A stretch of 64,000 nucleotides of DNA from UM-FILTER-49-7 sp964599895 (GTDB lineage Bacteria > Acidobacteriota > Holophagae > Thermotomaculales > Thermotomaculaceae), in the NCBI GenBank assembly GCA_964599895.1, contig CAZRHT010000003.1, positions 1-64,000 of the forward strand. Reading direction: 5' to 3'. Of the stretch, positions 52,314 to 61,567 are shown in pieces. The position numbers and the translations under genes are program-made. The notes below the pieces were generated by a model. That model made no database searches. It saw only the letters and a list, made by a program, of their open reading frames with translations, and was not told where the DNA came from. The stretch's first letter is position 1; each line of letters opens with the position of its first letter.

Positions 52314-52588
52314 GTACTCAAACCCTTATTTATACGCTGGGTTTTGTGGCACAGGGTATTTTTGCCTCCAGGTTCATTGTTCAGTGGATTGCCAGTGAGA
52401 AAAAGAAGAGAAGTGTGATTCCGATGGCGTTCTGGTATTTGAGTTTTTTGGGAGGTTTGCTGCTGACAGTTTATGCGGTGTGTCAGAAAGACCCGGTTTT
52501 TATTCTTGGACAGGCCAGCGGGTTGATTGTGTACACCCGGAACATTGTATTGAGGTGGAGGGAAGCAAAACAAAGTGAAACTGACTAA
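52310..52588 (+). CDS. Lipid A biosynthesis N-terminal domain (LAB_N) protein
   Basis: 92 residues, three membrane segments. FVAQGIFASRFIVQWIASEKKKRSVIPMAFWYLSFLG (read as FASRFIVQW, then FWYLSFLGGL) and GLIVYTRNI are typical LAB_N features. GTG start overlapping the previous stop. LAB_N proteins often pair with GT2/GT39 genes in envelope glycosylation and are flippase-like by proposal only. Confidence 0.82.
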   Translation: MSTQTLIYTLGFVAQGIFASRFIVQWIASEKKKRSVIPMAFWYLSFLGGLLLTVYAVCQKDPVFILGQASGLIVYTRNIVLRWREAKQSETD

Positions 52589-54146
52589 GATTCTTCTGCT
52601 TTCGTTTGTTTTTTTTATTGTGGTGTTTCCACAGTCTTTTTTTCGGGACCTGTGGGAGCCCGATGAGCCACGTTTCGCTCTTGTGGCGAGGGAAATGGTT
52701 CAAACCGGCGACTACGTGATGCCCCACCGCAATAACGAACCCTATCCCGACAAGCCGCCGCTTTTTTTCTGGGCCATAGCACTTTCGTCCCTTGCCACAG
52801 GTGGAGTCAACTCCGTGTCCGCATTGTTACCATCGGCCCTTGCAGGCACTTTTCTGCTTTTGCTGGTGTTCTTTCTTGCAAGACGACTGATTGGAGATGA
52901 CGACACCGCATTGCTTTCGGCGCTGATTCTTGCCACCTCTTTTAAGGTTTTCTGGCAGGCATCTCATGCCCAGATAGATATGCTTCTGGCGTTTCTTACA
53001 ACCCTGGCAATGTATGGGTTTACCCGTCTTGAAACCGGCGGTGGAAAGCGGAATGTAGTGCTTGCGTGGATTGCGATGGCGCTGGCAACCCTTGCCAAGG
53101 GGCCGGTGGGATTTGTTCTGCCGCTGGGGGCAATGCTGGTATACCGACGGTGGTCGGGGAAGGGCCGATACCGCGCGCTGTTCAGTGCTGGAGGGATTGC
53201 CTCATTCCTGGGAATTGTGGGCTGCTGGCTGGTGCTACTCATTATTCAGGGCTTGCATACGGGAGAGTCTGCATATCTGCAAAATATACTGTTTAAACAG
53301 ACGGTAGTTCGATTTGCCAATTCCTGGCACCACTATCAGCCGGTGCACTACTTTTTCAAGGTCATACTCTATGATTTTTTCCCCTGGAGTCCCTTTCTGA
53401 TATCACTGGCAATTCTGAAGTTCAGGAAAATGTCATTTTCCGATACGGAGAAATTCCTCTTTTCATGGTTACTCTTTGTGATTCTCTTCTTCTCAATTCC
53501 CATGGGAAAACGGGGGCTCTATATCCTTCCTCTATACCCGGCTGCGGCAATTCTGGTTGCTGGTTTTTTTCGCGAGCGTCGGGAAGGCAAGTGGTTTTCT
53601 ATTCCAGTGAAAATTGTGGCTATAATCTACGGGCTTCTGGGTCTTCTGCTGGTGGCCAAAGGATCTCTTTCTTTTCCGGGTACTTCCTCTGTTTCGTTGA
53701 CGTTGCCTGGCGTATTCTGCATGGCTGTGGCGCTATGGATTTTGTTCCAGCGAAACCGTCCCATTGCCCCCATTGTCGTGGGCCAGCTTCTGCTGTTTAT
53801 TGTTATCGGCTACTGGGCGACACCGATTATCAATCAGAACAATTCTATTCGATCGTTTGTGCAAAAAAATATGACTTTTCTTACTGATAACAGCAAGGTG
53901 GCGATTGCGCAGTATCGGTCAGCTAACGTTTTTTATGGAGACAGAAATCTGGTTGAATTTCCGGGCATCTCCGAGTCGGATAACATTGCAGCCTTTGTAT
54001 CTTACCTGGAAGAAACACCGGATTCTTTCGGCATCCTAAGTCGAAAATGGACAACGAGGTTGAAGCAGATGGGGATAGCCGTAGAGGTTCTAAATGAAAG
54101 ACGGGTAGGAAACAAACAGCTGTGCTTCATCCGGATCCAAAAGTGA
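52575..54146 (+). CDS. ArnT-like membrane glycosyltransferase (GT39/PMT family)
   Basis: 523 residues. GTG start overlapping LAB_N by 14 bases. N-terminal DLWEPDEPRFALVAREMVQTGDYVMP contains the Asp-Glu metal/catalytic pair, and YPDKPPLFFWAIA follows, both diagnostic of ArnT/PMT enzymes. About twelve membrane segments, then a ~100-residue soluble tail. It transfers a sugar from a polyprenyl carrier to lipid A or protein. The 523 residues match ArnT. Substrate unknown, as no aminoarabinose-synthesis genes are near. Confidence 0.85.
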   Translation: MKLTKILLLSFVFFIVVFPQSFFRDLWEPDEPRFALVAREMVQTGDYVMPHRNNEPYPDKPPLFFWAIALSSLATGGVNSVSALLPSALAGTFLLLLVFFLARRLIGDDDTALLSALILATSFKVFWQASHAQIDMLLAFLTTLAMYGFTRLETGGGKRNVVLAWIAMALATLAKGPVGFVLPLGAMLVYRRWSGKGRYRALFSAGGIASFLGIVGCWLVLLIIQGLHTGESAYLQNILFKQTVVRFANSWHHYQPVHYFFKVILYDFFPWSPFLISLAILKFRKMSFSDTEKFLFSWLLFVILFFSIPMGKRGLYILPLYPAAAILVAGFFRERREGKWFSIPVKIVAIIYGLLGLLLVAKGSLSFPGTSSVSLTLPGVFCMAVALWILFQRNRPIAPIVVGQLLLFIVIGYWATPIINQNNSIRSFVQKNMTFLTDNSKVAIAQYRSANVFYGDRNLVEFPGISESDNIAAFVSYLEETPDSFGILSRKWTTRLKQMGIAVEVLNERRVGNKQLCFIRIQK

Positions 54147-54236
54147 ATATTTTTCAGAAATCAGGAACAAACTGTTAAAAAAATGACAATTATGGCTATT
54201 GCCCGAGCAATTCTGTTTAATAAATCGACCAAATGT

Positions 54237-54298
54237 TCAAAATGAGCACATTTTGACAAATAGTCCCTGTTGACACGGCTTTCCCGCCTTGATATTAT
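54237..54298 (+). promoter_or_regulatory. Consensus promoter with upstream palindrome for the pseudokinase gene
   Basis: TTGACA (54270-54275), exactly 17 bases, then TATTAT (54293-54298), which is a near-consensus sigma70 promoter. Upstream, TCAAAATG-AGCA-CATTTTGA (54237-54256) is a perfect 8-base palindrome, a possible activator site. The ATG lies 40 bases past the -10. Confidence 0.78.
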
Positions 54299-54337
54299 GA
54301 AAATAACCTTTTGTGATTATTTTTAAAGGAGTTTAAC

Positions 54338-56152
54338 ATGGCTGATTATCAGGTGTTGGGAAGTTACATTGTTTCGGAAAAAATGAGGGAGAATCCGGTG
54401 GGAACCATGCATCGGGGCATTGTTGCCCCGGATGGTACTTTTGATAAATTTGTTTTTATCAATCGCTTTGATAGCGGTTTGACCGGTTTCCAGACTTTTT
54501 TCAAAGCACTTGGCAACCAGTTCAGGATTGCTTCCAAGTTGAACGGCGCATTCATAGCATCTGTAGAAGGAGTACAGCAGGTTGACGGTGAGGATATTTC
54601 GATCCTGGAATTTGCAGATGGTAAATTTCTGGATGAAGCCATTCGCAGAAGTACTGAAGAAGGCTTCCCGTTTTCCATTGATCATGTCCTTTTAATTGCA
54701 AGCAAAACATCAGCCGCGCTGGCCTATTGTTACGAGAAAGGAAGCACGTATGGATTTCTGAGTCCGTCCAGTATTCATCTCTCTTTTGAAGGAGATGTTA
54801 AACTCTACGATACATTAACAGCTCCTTTGATGCCATCTTTGCTCAATCAGAATCCTGAAAAGAAGGCGGCTTTCGCGGATTATATTCACCCGGATGTGTG
54901 GAAGAATGGGAAGGGTGGACAGATGCACGATGTGTTTTCCATCGGAGCAATTATCTTCAAGCTGTTGACTGGGAAGTCTTTTCTGGAAGGTGGACGTCTC
55001 CCGGCTGATATTAAAGGCAAACTGGAGGGGGCAGTCCTGGGTTCATCATCCTTCGGCGATGACCCAATACCCGATGATGTTAAGGACATTCTCTTAAAGG
55101 CGTTCGATATCAACGGCGGCTACAAAAGCGTTCAGGAATTCAATGAAGTTCTTGAAAATCTGATCTTCTCCGGCGATTATTCCCCAACAACGTTTAATCT
55201 GGCTTTTTTCATGCATTCTTTGTATCGGGAACAAAGTGAACAGTCTGCGAAGTTGCTTGACATGGAAAAGACAGCAAACTATGCCGGTTATTTCGTCAGT
55301 AGTGGAGAAGGTTTCGGAGAAGCAAAAAAGATGTCCAAGGGCCTGTTGATGGGGCTCATCGCGGTGGTTGTTGTTGTCGCCGTGGCTGGCGGATATTTCT
55401 TCATGCAGAAGAAAAAAGCTGAAGAGAAGAGCCAGTTGGCGCAGCAGAAGATTACTCAGGAAATAGCAAAGCAGAAAGATCTGGAAAAGCAGAAGAATGA
55501 AGAGATCGCCAAAATGAGGGCAGATATGGACGCGCGGGTGAAGAAAATCATGGGTGAGGTGCAAAAAGAGGCCGACCAGAAAGCTAAAGCGATCCTGATG
55601 AAAAGAGCAGAAGATGAACGAAAGAAACAAATGGAGCAGATTCAAAAAGCAGAGCAGGAAAAGAAACGAATTGAAACGGAAACCCGTAAAAAGGAAGCTC
55701 TGCTGAAGAAACAGCAGGAAGCTGAGAAGCAGAAAGAAGAAGCCGCTCTGGCTGAGAAGAAAAAAGAGCAGGAACTGAAGAAAAAGCAGGAAGAGGAAGC
55801 CCGACAGAAGAAACTCGCGGAACAAAAGAAAGTTGAAGATGCAAAAAAAGCATTGTATGGGCAAGTGGTTGGTTTGTCTCAAATCGATGTTGCCCCCAAG
55901 GTGATTTTCAAAGAAAATCCGAAGGTAAGCCCTGCTTGGCATGTGCGTGGCACGATGTCCATGATGGCTTTGATTGACGAGAATGGTAACACTACAGAGG
56001 TTAAAGTAATCAATGGTTTGTCGGCAGCCGGACGAAGTGGAAAACTGGCAGAACGCCGAATTGTGGATACCGTAAAGAAGTGGAAATACACGCCGGGAAT
56101 GAAAGATGGAGTTGCCGTGAAGGTGTGGATTTCTATTCGCATTACAATCTAA
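54338..56152 (+). CDS. Pseudokinase with membrane anchor, coiled coil and TonB-like C-terminus
   Basis: 604 residues. A kinase-like fold (about 8-265) retains DVFSIGAIIFKLLTGK but has lost the catalytic Lys (FVFINRF), the HRD Asp (YGFLSPSSI) and the FG of DFG (VKLYDT), so it should be inactive. One membrane segment lies at about 333-356. A 150-residue Lys/Glu/Gln-rich coiled coil follows, then a TonB C-terminal domain (about 515-604): KVINGLSAAGRSGKLAERRI and VKKWKYTPGMKDG. TonB proteins carry energy to outer-membrane receptors. Here an inactive kinase on the cytoplasmic side could sense or regulate it (inference). No ExbB/D genes are near. Confidence 0.85.
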   Translation: MADYQVLGSYIVSEKMRENPVGTMHRGIVAPDGTFDKFVFINRFDSGLTGFQTFFKALGNQFRIASKLNGAFIASVEGVQQVDGEDISILEFADGKFLDEAIRRSTEEGFPFSIDHVLLIASKTSAALAYCYEKGSTYGFLSPSSIHLSFEGDVKLYDTLTAPLMPSLLNQNPEKKAAFADYIHPDVWKNGKGGQMHDVFSIGAIIFKLLTGKSFLEGGRLPADIKGKLEGAVLGSSSFGDDPIPDDVKDILLKAFDINGGYKSVQEFNEVLENLIFSGDYSPTTFNLAFFMHSLYREQSEQSAKLLDMEKTANYAGYFVSSGEGFGEAKKMSKGLLMGLIAVVVVVAVAGGYFFMQKKKAEEKSQLAQQKITQEIAKQKDLEKQKNEEIAKMRADMDARVKKIMGEVQKEADQKAKAILMKRAEDERKKQMEQIQKAEQEKKRIETETRKKEALLKKQQEAEKQKEEAALAEKKKEQELKKKQEEEARQKKLAEQKKVEDAKKALYGQVVGLSQIDVAPKVIFKENPKVSPAWHVRGTMSMMALIDENGNTTEVKVINGLSAAGRSGKLAERRIVDTVKKWKYTPGMKDGVAVKVWISIRITI

Positions 56153-56219
56153 TAAGATCATTGAAGCCGGTTGATATCTATGGTACCTTGTACTGACATT
56201 TTTTGAGGAAGGGGACGCT

Positions 56220-56678
56220 ATGGAACAATTTATGTTGACGTTGCCGGAGCCGATGCGGATCAATTCTACCTTCCTTTTTGTGCTGGTTGTGTTCATTTTG
56301 TTGGTGGTCCTGTTGAAGCGATTTTACGTGGATAGTTATGCAGGCGTTATGGAAAAGAGGCAGGATATCATTGAGGGTGCGGAAAGGAAACTGAAAGATG
56401 TAGAGGCCCTCTATGTGGAGAAGCTTGCTTTTTTTGAAGCAGAACTGAAGAACGCCAGGATGAATGCCAATGCTCTCCGGGAGCGGCTGGTGGGTGAAGC
56501 CAGGAAGGAACGAGAATCCATTGTGACACGTGCCAGATCACGTGTTCAGGAACAGAAGGCACAAATGGAAAAGGATACTGTGGAAGTGATTGAGAAGGAG
56601 AAAGCAGCAGCCGGTCTTCTTGTTAACAGTTTGGCAGAACAGATCGCTGAATCTCTGGTTGGAAGGAAAATTTTATGA
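56220..56678 (+). CDS. atpF: ATP synthase subunit b'
   Basis: 152 residues. One N-terminal membrane segment (about 16-35), then a long charged helix typical of the peripheral stalk. First of two b-type genes. Its smaller size and position before the second b gene mark it as the b' type. Overlaps the next gene by ATGA. The a and c subunit genes (atpB, atpE) are not in this window. Confidence 0.85.
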   Translation: MEQFMLTLPEPMRINSTFLFVLVVFILLVVLLKRFYVDSYAGVMEKRQDIIEGAERKLKDVEALYVEKLAFFEAELKNARMNANALRERLVGEARKERESIVTRARSRVQEQKAQMEKDTVEVIEKEKAAAGLLVNSLAEQIAESLVGRKIL

Positions 56679-57217
56679 AGAAGCTGGTTGTGCTTGCCTT
56701 TCTAATGACAATACCGGTCTTTGCTTCGGGTCATGTCCCGGAGGGATATTGGTTCGAATTGATGGCAAAGTCCGTTAATGCTGTGGTGTTCTTTGGTTTT
56801 CTCTTCTGGCTGTTGAAGAAACCTGTCGTGAATGCGCTCAGTTCCCAACGGGAAAATCTATCACTTCAACTGGAAGATGCCGAACGAAAAGAGAAGGAAG
56901 CTGCTGCTCGTCTGGAGCAAATAGAGAAAAGAATGTCGGGTCTTAAAGCTGAAGTGGAAGAAGTACTGAAGAAAACAGATGAAGCAGCCAATCGTGAAAA
57001 ACAACGGATTCTGGAACAGGCAAAGCTGGAAGCAGATAAAGTTCGGAGCATTGCGGAAAGAGAGATTGAGATTCGTTTCCGGACAGCCCGAAACGAGTTG
57101 AGAAAGTATATGACTGACCTTGCAGTGGAAAAGGCGGAAGCCATTCTGCTGGATAAGATGGAACCGAAAGATGTGGAAAATACTATGATGCAGTATCTAA
57201 GCGAGTTGGAGGTTTAG
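56675..57217 (+). CDS. atpF: ATP synthase subunit b
   Basis: 180 residues. A cleavable-looking hydrophobic leader (1-18, ends FASG) precedes the true membrane segment at about 29-48 (SVNAVVFFGFLFWLLKKPV), followed by a ~120-residue stalk helix. Such a leader before the b subunit occurs in some lineages with two b genes. Directly abuts atpH. Confidence 0.87.
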   Translation: MKKLVVLAFLMTIPVFASGHVPEGYWFELMAKSVNAVVFFGFLFWLLKKPVVNALSSQRENLSLQLEDAERKEKEAAARLEQIEKRMSGLKAEVEEVLKKTDEAANREKQRILEQAKLEADKVRSIAEREIEIRFRTARNELRKYMTDLAVEKAEAILLDKMEPKDVENTMMQYLSELEV

Positions 57218-57763
57218 ATGGCAGGCAGAGAAGCCATTAACCAATATGCCAGGGCGTTTGTTTCTATTATTTCGCAACGGGATGATGCTCTGACGATTTT
57301 CAGTGAGTTTCATGATGTGGCAAATGGATTAACTGAAAATACAGCGATTGTTCATTACTTTCTGAACCCGTCCATCCTGACCCGTGATAAGGTGAAGCTG
57401 ATGGACAAGTTGTTGATCGATGCCGGAGCGAACGATATCGTCCGTCGGCTGATGACAACGTTGGTTAAAAATAACCGATTCAATATTCTGAAATTTCTTT
57501 TGGAGCCGACCAGACACATGCTATATGAAGAATTGGGTATGGTGGAAGTGAAACTGACAGTGCCGGTTGCTCTTTCAAAAGACATGGAAGCCCGCTTTCA
57601 GGCTGCTTTTGAGAAGCGGACTGGAAAACAGGTGATATTGAGTACAAAGGTGGATTCCGGCGTTATCGGAGGTGCGGTTGCCAGAATCGGAAGCCTCCTT
57701 ATTGACGGAAGCCTGAAAACCAATCTGGTTAAGATGAGAGAAAAACTGACGGGAGAAATATAA
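57218..57763 (+). CDS. atpH: ATP synthase subunit delta
   Basis: 181 residues, OSCP/delta subunit. N-terminal helical bundle YARAFVSIISQRDDALTIFSEF and the conserved C-terminal VDSGVIGGAVARIGSLLIDGSLKTNL. Its stop overlaps the atpA start by one base. Confidence 0.93.
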   Translation: MAGREAINQYARAFVSIISQRDDALTIFSEFHDVANGLTENTAIVHYFLNPSILTRDKVKLMDKLLIDAGANDIVRRLMTTLVKNNRFNILKFLLEPTRHMLYEELGMVEVKLTVPVALSKDMEARFQAAFEKRTGKQVILSTKVDSGVIGGAVARIGSLLIDGSLKTNLVKMREKLTGEI

Positions 57764-59295
57764 TGGCGCTAAAAGCGGAAGAAATCGGTAAGATTCTGGC
57801 CAGACAGCTGGAGGGAGTTGGATCGGAGATTGACTTTGCAGAAGTGGGCACAGTTATATCTGTTGGAGACGGTATTGCGAAAATCTATGGTCTGGAAAAG
57901 GCCATGGCCGGGGAGCTGCTCCAGTTTGATAATGGCATGTATGCCATGGTTTTTAACCTTGAAGAAGACAGTGTGGGGATTGTGCTCTTCGGAGAATCCA
58001 GCAAGGTTAAGGAAGGGGATGAAATTCGCCGGACAAAGCGAATCCTCAGTGTTCCGGTTGGGGAGAGCTTTTTGGGACGCGTTGTAAATTCTCTGGGCGA
58101 ACCCATTGACGCGAAAGGCGTAATCGAAAACAAGGGATTTTATCCGGTGGAACAGATTGCGCCGGGTATTATTGACAGGCGTTCAGTACACGAACCGCTT
58201 CAGACAGGGTTGAAAGCCATCGACTCCATGATTCCCATTGGCCGCGGCCAACGGGAGCTTATTATCGGCGATCGTCAGACAGGAAAAACGGCGGTGGCAA
58301 TCGACACTATTATCAAGCAGAAGGACGAAAATGTAACTTGTATCTACGTGGCAATTGGACAAAAGAAATCCACCGTTGCTCAGGTTGTGAAAAAACTGGA
58401 GGAGATGGGGGCGATGGACTATACCATCGTTGTAGCGGCGACTGCATCTGACCCGGCCCCGTTGCTTTACCTGGCACCATATGCTGGCTGTGCGATGGGC
58501 GAATACTTCATGAATCAGGGCGGTCATGTGCTGGTTATATACGACGATCTTTCCAAGCACGCGGCATCATATCGTGAGATTTCACTTCTCCTGAGGCGCC
58601 CGCCAGGCCGCGAAGCATATCCTGGAGACGTTTTTTATCTCCATTCCCGCTTGTTGGAGCGGGCCGCAAAGCTCAATGACAAAGAGGGCGGTGGTTCTCT
58701 TACGGCATTGCCCATTATTGAGACCCAGGCCGGTGACGTGGCAGCTTACATTCCAACGAATGTCATTTCCATTACCGACGGCCAGATCTATCTCGAAACA
58801 GACCTGTTTCACTCCGGTGTCCGCCCTGCGGTTAATGTAGGGTTGTCGGTTTCCCGTGTGGGAGGCTCCGCGCAAATCAAGGCGATGAAAAAGATTGCCG
58901 GTACTTTGCGACTGGACCTGGCACAGTACCGGGAACTGGCGGCATTTGCACAGTTCGGCAGCGATCTTGATCCCGCAACCCAGAAGCAGTTGACCCGGGG
59001 TGCAAGGCTGGTGGAAATTCTGAAGCAGCCCCAATATAAGCCATTGGCGGTGGAAAAACAGATTGTCATCATTTTTGCCGGAACAAAAGGCTATATGGAC
59101 GACCTGGAACTTGAACAAATAAGGGCGTTTGAAGAGGGGCTCTATTCCTTCATTGAGAACAGATCTCCCGAGATTTTTGAAGCCATTCGAAAAGAGAAGC
59201 AATTGACCGATGCGCTTGTAAAGAGCCTCGGGGACGCGATTACTGAATACAAGAAGGATTTCCTGAGCGGTACAGTCGATGGCAGCAATTCATAA
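57763..59295 (+). CDS. atpA: ATP synthase subunit alpha
   Basis: 510 residues. Walker A GDRQTGKTAVAIDTI, VYVAIGQKKSTVAQV, LVIYDDLSKHAASYREISLLLRRPPGREAYPGDVFY (split here into its two halves, DDLSKHA and RRPPGREAYPGD), and SVSRVGGSAQIKAM. All family hallmarks intact. Overlaps atpG by 17 bases. Confidence 0.97.
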   Translation: MALKAEEIGKILARQLEGVGSEIDFAEVGTVISVGDGIAKIYGLEKAMAGELLQFDNGMYAMVFNLEEDSVGIVLFGESSKVKEGDEIRRTKRILSVPVGESFLGRVVNSLGEPIDAKGVIENKGFYPVEQIAPGIIDRRSVHEPLQTGLKAIDSMIPIGRGQRELIIGDRQTGKTAVAIDTIIKQKDENVTCIYVAIGQKKSTVAQVVKKLEEMGAMDYTIVVAATASDPAPLLYLAPYAGCAMGEYFMNQGGHVLVIYDDLSKHAASYREISLLLRRPPGREAYPGDVFYLHSRLLERAAKLNDKEGGGSLTALPIIETQAGDVAAYIPTNVISITDGQIYLETDLFHSGVRPAVNVGLSVSRVGGSAQIKAMKKIAGTLRLDLAQYRELAAFAQFGSDLDPATQKQLTRGARLVEILKQPQYKPLAVEKQIVIIFAGTKGYMDDLELEQIRAFEEGLYSFIENRSPEIFEAIRKEKQLTDALVKSLGDAITEYKKDFLSGTVDGSNS

Positions 59296-60136
59296 TCTCA
59301 GGAGAAGAATTAAAAGCGTCCGGAACACCCGACAGATCACCCGGGCAATGAAACTTGTTTCTGCGGCCAAAATGAAGCGTGCCCAGGAGCGGGTGTACAA
59401 CGCGAGACCTTATGCCAACAAGTTACAGGATGTTATTCGCAGCGTGAACTGCCGCCTGGAGGCATTGGATCATCCATTGCTTCAGACGCGGCCGGAACAG
59501 AATATCCGTCTGGTTGTGGTTTCAGCCGACCGGGGACTTTGTGGTTCTTTCAATGCGGTTGTCTTCAGACGGGTTCTTGATCTGCTGGAGCAATGGCAGG
59601 ACAAAGATGTTGTGGTGGATTTCATCGGCAAGAAAGGTTTTGAACACTTTCAGAAGAAAGTAAAATCTGTGGGTCGAAACTACAAGGATGTGTTCGGAAA
59701 ATTTGATCCCACCGTAGGGGCAGCGATAGCGGCAGATCTCATGAATGATTTTTACAGCGAATCGTGTGACGCCGTTTATGTGGTCTACAATGAATTCAAA
59801 TCCGTATTGCAGCAGAATTTAATTGTGGAACGGCTTCTTCCACTGGTGGAAGAAGATTTTGGCGGAAACGAAACCTTCATTCCCCACCTTTTTGAGCCGT
59901 CTGCAGAAGAGGTTCTGCAGGATTTGCTGCCCAGATACGTAGAGACACAGATTTTCCGAGTTCTCATTGAGTCCAACGCAGCTGAATTTGCTGCCAGGAT
60001 GATGGCCATGGAGGCGGCGACCAAGAACGCCACCGAAATGATAGACAAGTTAACGTTGAAAATGAACAAAATCAGACAGGCTGCAATCACCACTGAAATT
60101 ATCGAAGTGGTCAGCGGCGGACAGATAAGCAATTAA
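59279..60136 (+). CDS. atpG: ATP synthase subunit gamma
   Basis: 285 residues. Rotor shaft. N-terminal RRRIKSVRNTRQITRAMKLVSAAKMKRAQ and C-terminal MMAMEAATKNATEMIDKLTLKMNKIRQAAITTEIIEVVSG are the two conserved helices, as in all gamma subunits. VSADRGLCGSFN is present. Confidence 0.96.
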   Translation: MAAIHNLRRRIKSVRNTRQITRAMKLVSAAKMKRAQERVYNARPYANKLQDVIRSVNCRLEALDHPLLQTRPEQNIRLVVVSADRGLCGSFNAVVFRRVLDLLEQWQDKDVVVDFIGKKGFEHFQKKVKSVGRNYKDVFGKFDPTVGAAIAADLMNDFYSESCDAVYVVYNEFKSVLQQNLIVERLLPLVEEDFGGNETFIPHLFEPSAEEVLQDLLPRYVETQIFRVLIESNAAEFAARMMAMEAATKNATEMIDKLTLKMNKIRQAAITTEIIEVVSGGQISN

Positions 60137-60154
60137 ACGATGGAGGATATAGGG

Positions 60155-61564
60155 ATGAAAGAGGGCAAAGTAATTCAGGTCATCGGGCCGGTGATTGATG
60201 TTGAATTCGAAGGGGAGCTTCCGCCCATCTACAATGCGGTTCGGGTTCGCCACAAGGATGAAGAAACAGGAGTAGATCTGGACTTAATCGCAGAAATTGA
60301 GCAGCATCTCGGTGAAAATCGGGTACGATGTGTTTCTATGCAGCCCACTGATGGTCTCATCCGGGGCGTGGATGCCGTGGACACGGGCAAACCGATCACC
60401 ATGCCGGTAGGAGACGCAACTTTGGGGAGGATCCTCAATGTTGTGGGAGAGCCGGTGGATGAAGCGGGAGAAGTCAAGGCAAAGGACCACTGGTCCATTC
60501 ACCGGGAATCACCAAAATTTGAAGATCAGAATACTGAGACTGAAATGCTGGAAACCGGCATCAAAGTTATTGACCTGCTGGAACCCTATTCAAAGGGAGG
60601 AAAGACCGGTCTTTTTGGCGGCGCTGGCGTCGGCAAAACTGTTCTCATCATGGAGCTGATTCACAATGTGGCTTTGGAGCACGGTGGATATTCTGTCTTC
60701 GCTGGTGTTGGAGAACGTACCCGGGAAGGAAACGATCTGTATTTTGAAATGAAGGACTCCGGTGTTCTGGAGAAAACCTCGCTTGTCTACGGCCAGATGA
60801 CCGAGCCCCCGGGAGCCCGTCTTCGGGTTGGTCTTTCGGCACTGACAGTTGCAGAGTACTTCCGTGATGTCCAGAATCAGGACGTATTGTTATTTATTGA
60901 CAATATTTTCCGGTTCACACAGGCTGGTTCCGAGGTTTCTGCTCTGTTGGGCCGCATGCCGTCGGCTGTGGGGTATCAACCGACACTGGCCACTGAGATG
61001 GGCGAACTCCAGGAGCGGATTACTTCCACCAGTAATGGTTCCATTACGTCGGTTCAGGCTATTTATGTTCCGGCGGATGACTATACAGATCCGGCTCCGG
61101 CCACGACTTTTGCTCACCTGGATGCTACCACGAACCTGTCCCGTCAAATTTCAGAGCTTGGAATTTATCCGGCTGTGGATCCGCTGGATTCCACATCAAG
61201 AATCCTCGACCCGATGATTCTTGGAGAGGAGCATTACCAGACGGCCCGCTCAGTTCAGCTCATCCTACAGCGTTACAAGGAATTGCAGGACATCATCGCA
61301 ATTCTCGGTATCGATGAATTATCTGAAGAGGACAGAATTAGTGTCTATCGTGCCCGTAAAATCCAGAAGTTCCTTTCCCAGCCATTCCATGTGGCAGAAC
61401 AATTCACCGGGATTCCGGGCAAATATGTAAAACTGGAAGATACCATCCGTAGTTTTAAGGGACTGGTTGAAGGGAAATATGATGATTTGCCGGAGCAGGC
61501 CTTCTACATGGTGGGAACCATTGAGGAGGCTGTCGAAAAGGCTGAGCAGATGGCCAAGGGGTGA
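60155..61564 (+). CDS. atpD: ATP synthase subunit beta
   Basis: 469 residues from the ATG at 60155 (GGAGG eight bases upstream). An ATG at 60140 would add five residues. Catalytic P-loop FGGAGVGKTVLIMEL, GERTREGNDLY, LFIDNIFRFTQAGSEVSALLGRMPSAVGYQP (in parts) and LDSTSRIL. Catalytic Glu in GERTREG is present. Followed directly by atpC. Confidence 0.97.
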   Translation: MKEGKVIQVIGPVIDVEFEGELPPIYNAVRVRHKDEETGVDLDLIAEIEQHLGENRVRCVSMQPTDGLIRGVDAVDTGKPITMPVGDATLGRILNVVGEPVDEAGEVKAKDHWSIHRESPKFEDQNTETEMLETGIKVIDLLEPYSKGGKTGLFGGAGVGKTVLIMELIHNVALEHGGYSVFAGVGERTREGNDLYFEMKDSGVLEKTSLVYGQMTEPPGARLRVGLSALTVAEYFRDVQNQDVLLFIDNIFRFTQAGSEVSALLGRMPSAVGYQPTLATEMGELQERITSTSNGSITSVQAIYVPADDYTDPAPATTFAHLDATTNLSRQISELGIYPAVDPLDSTSRILDPMILGEEHYQTARSVQLILQRYKELQDIIAILGIDELSEEDRISVYRARKIQKFLSQPFHVAEQFTGIPGKYVKLEDTIRSFKGLVEGKYDDLPEQAFYMVGTIEEAVEKAEQMAKG

Positions 61565-61567
61565 TTG

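Noticed and set aside
55094..56296. Long open frame (about 400 residues) on the minus strand opposite the pseudokinase/TonB gene
   Set aside because: It is the complement of a Lys/Glu/Gln-rich coiled coil, which gives Phe/Leu/Ser-rich low-complexity translation. It lacks a ribosome site, and the plus-strand gene is strongly supported.
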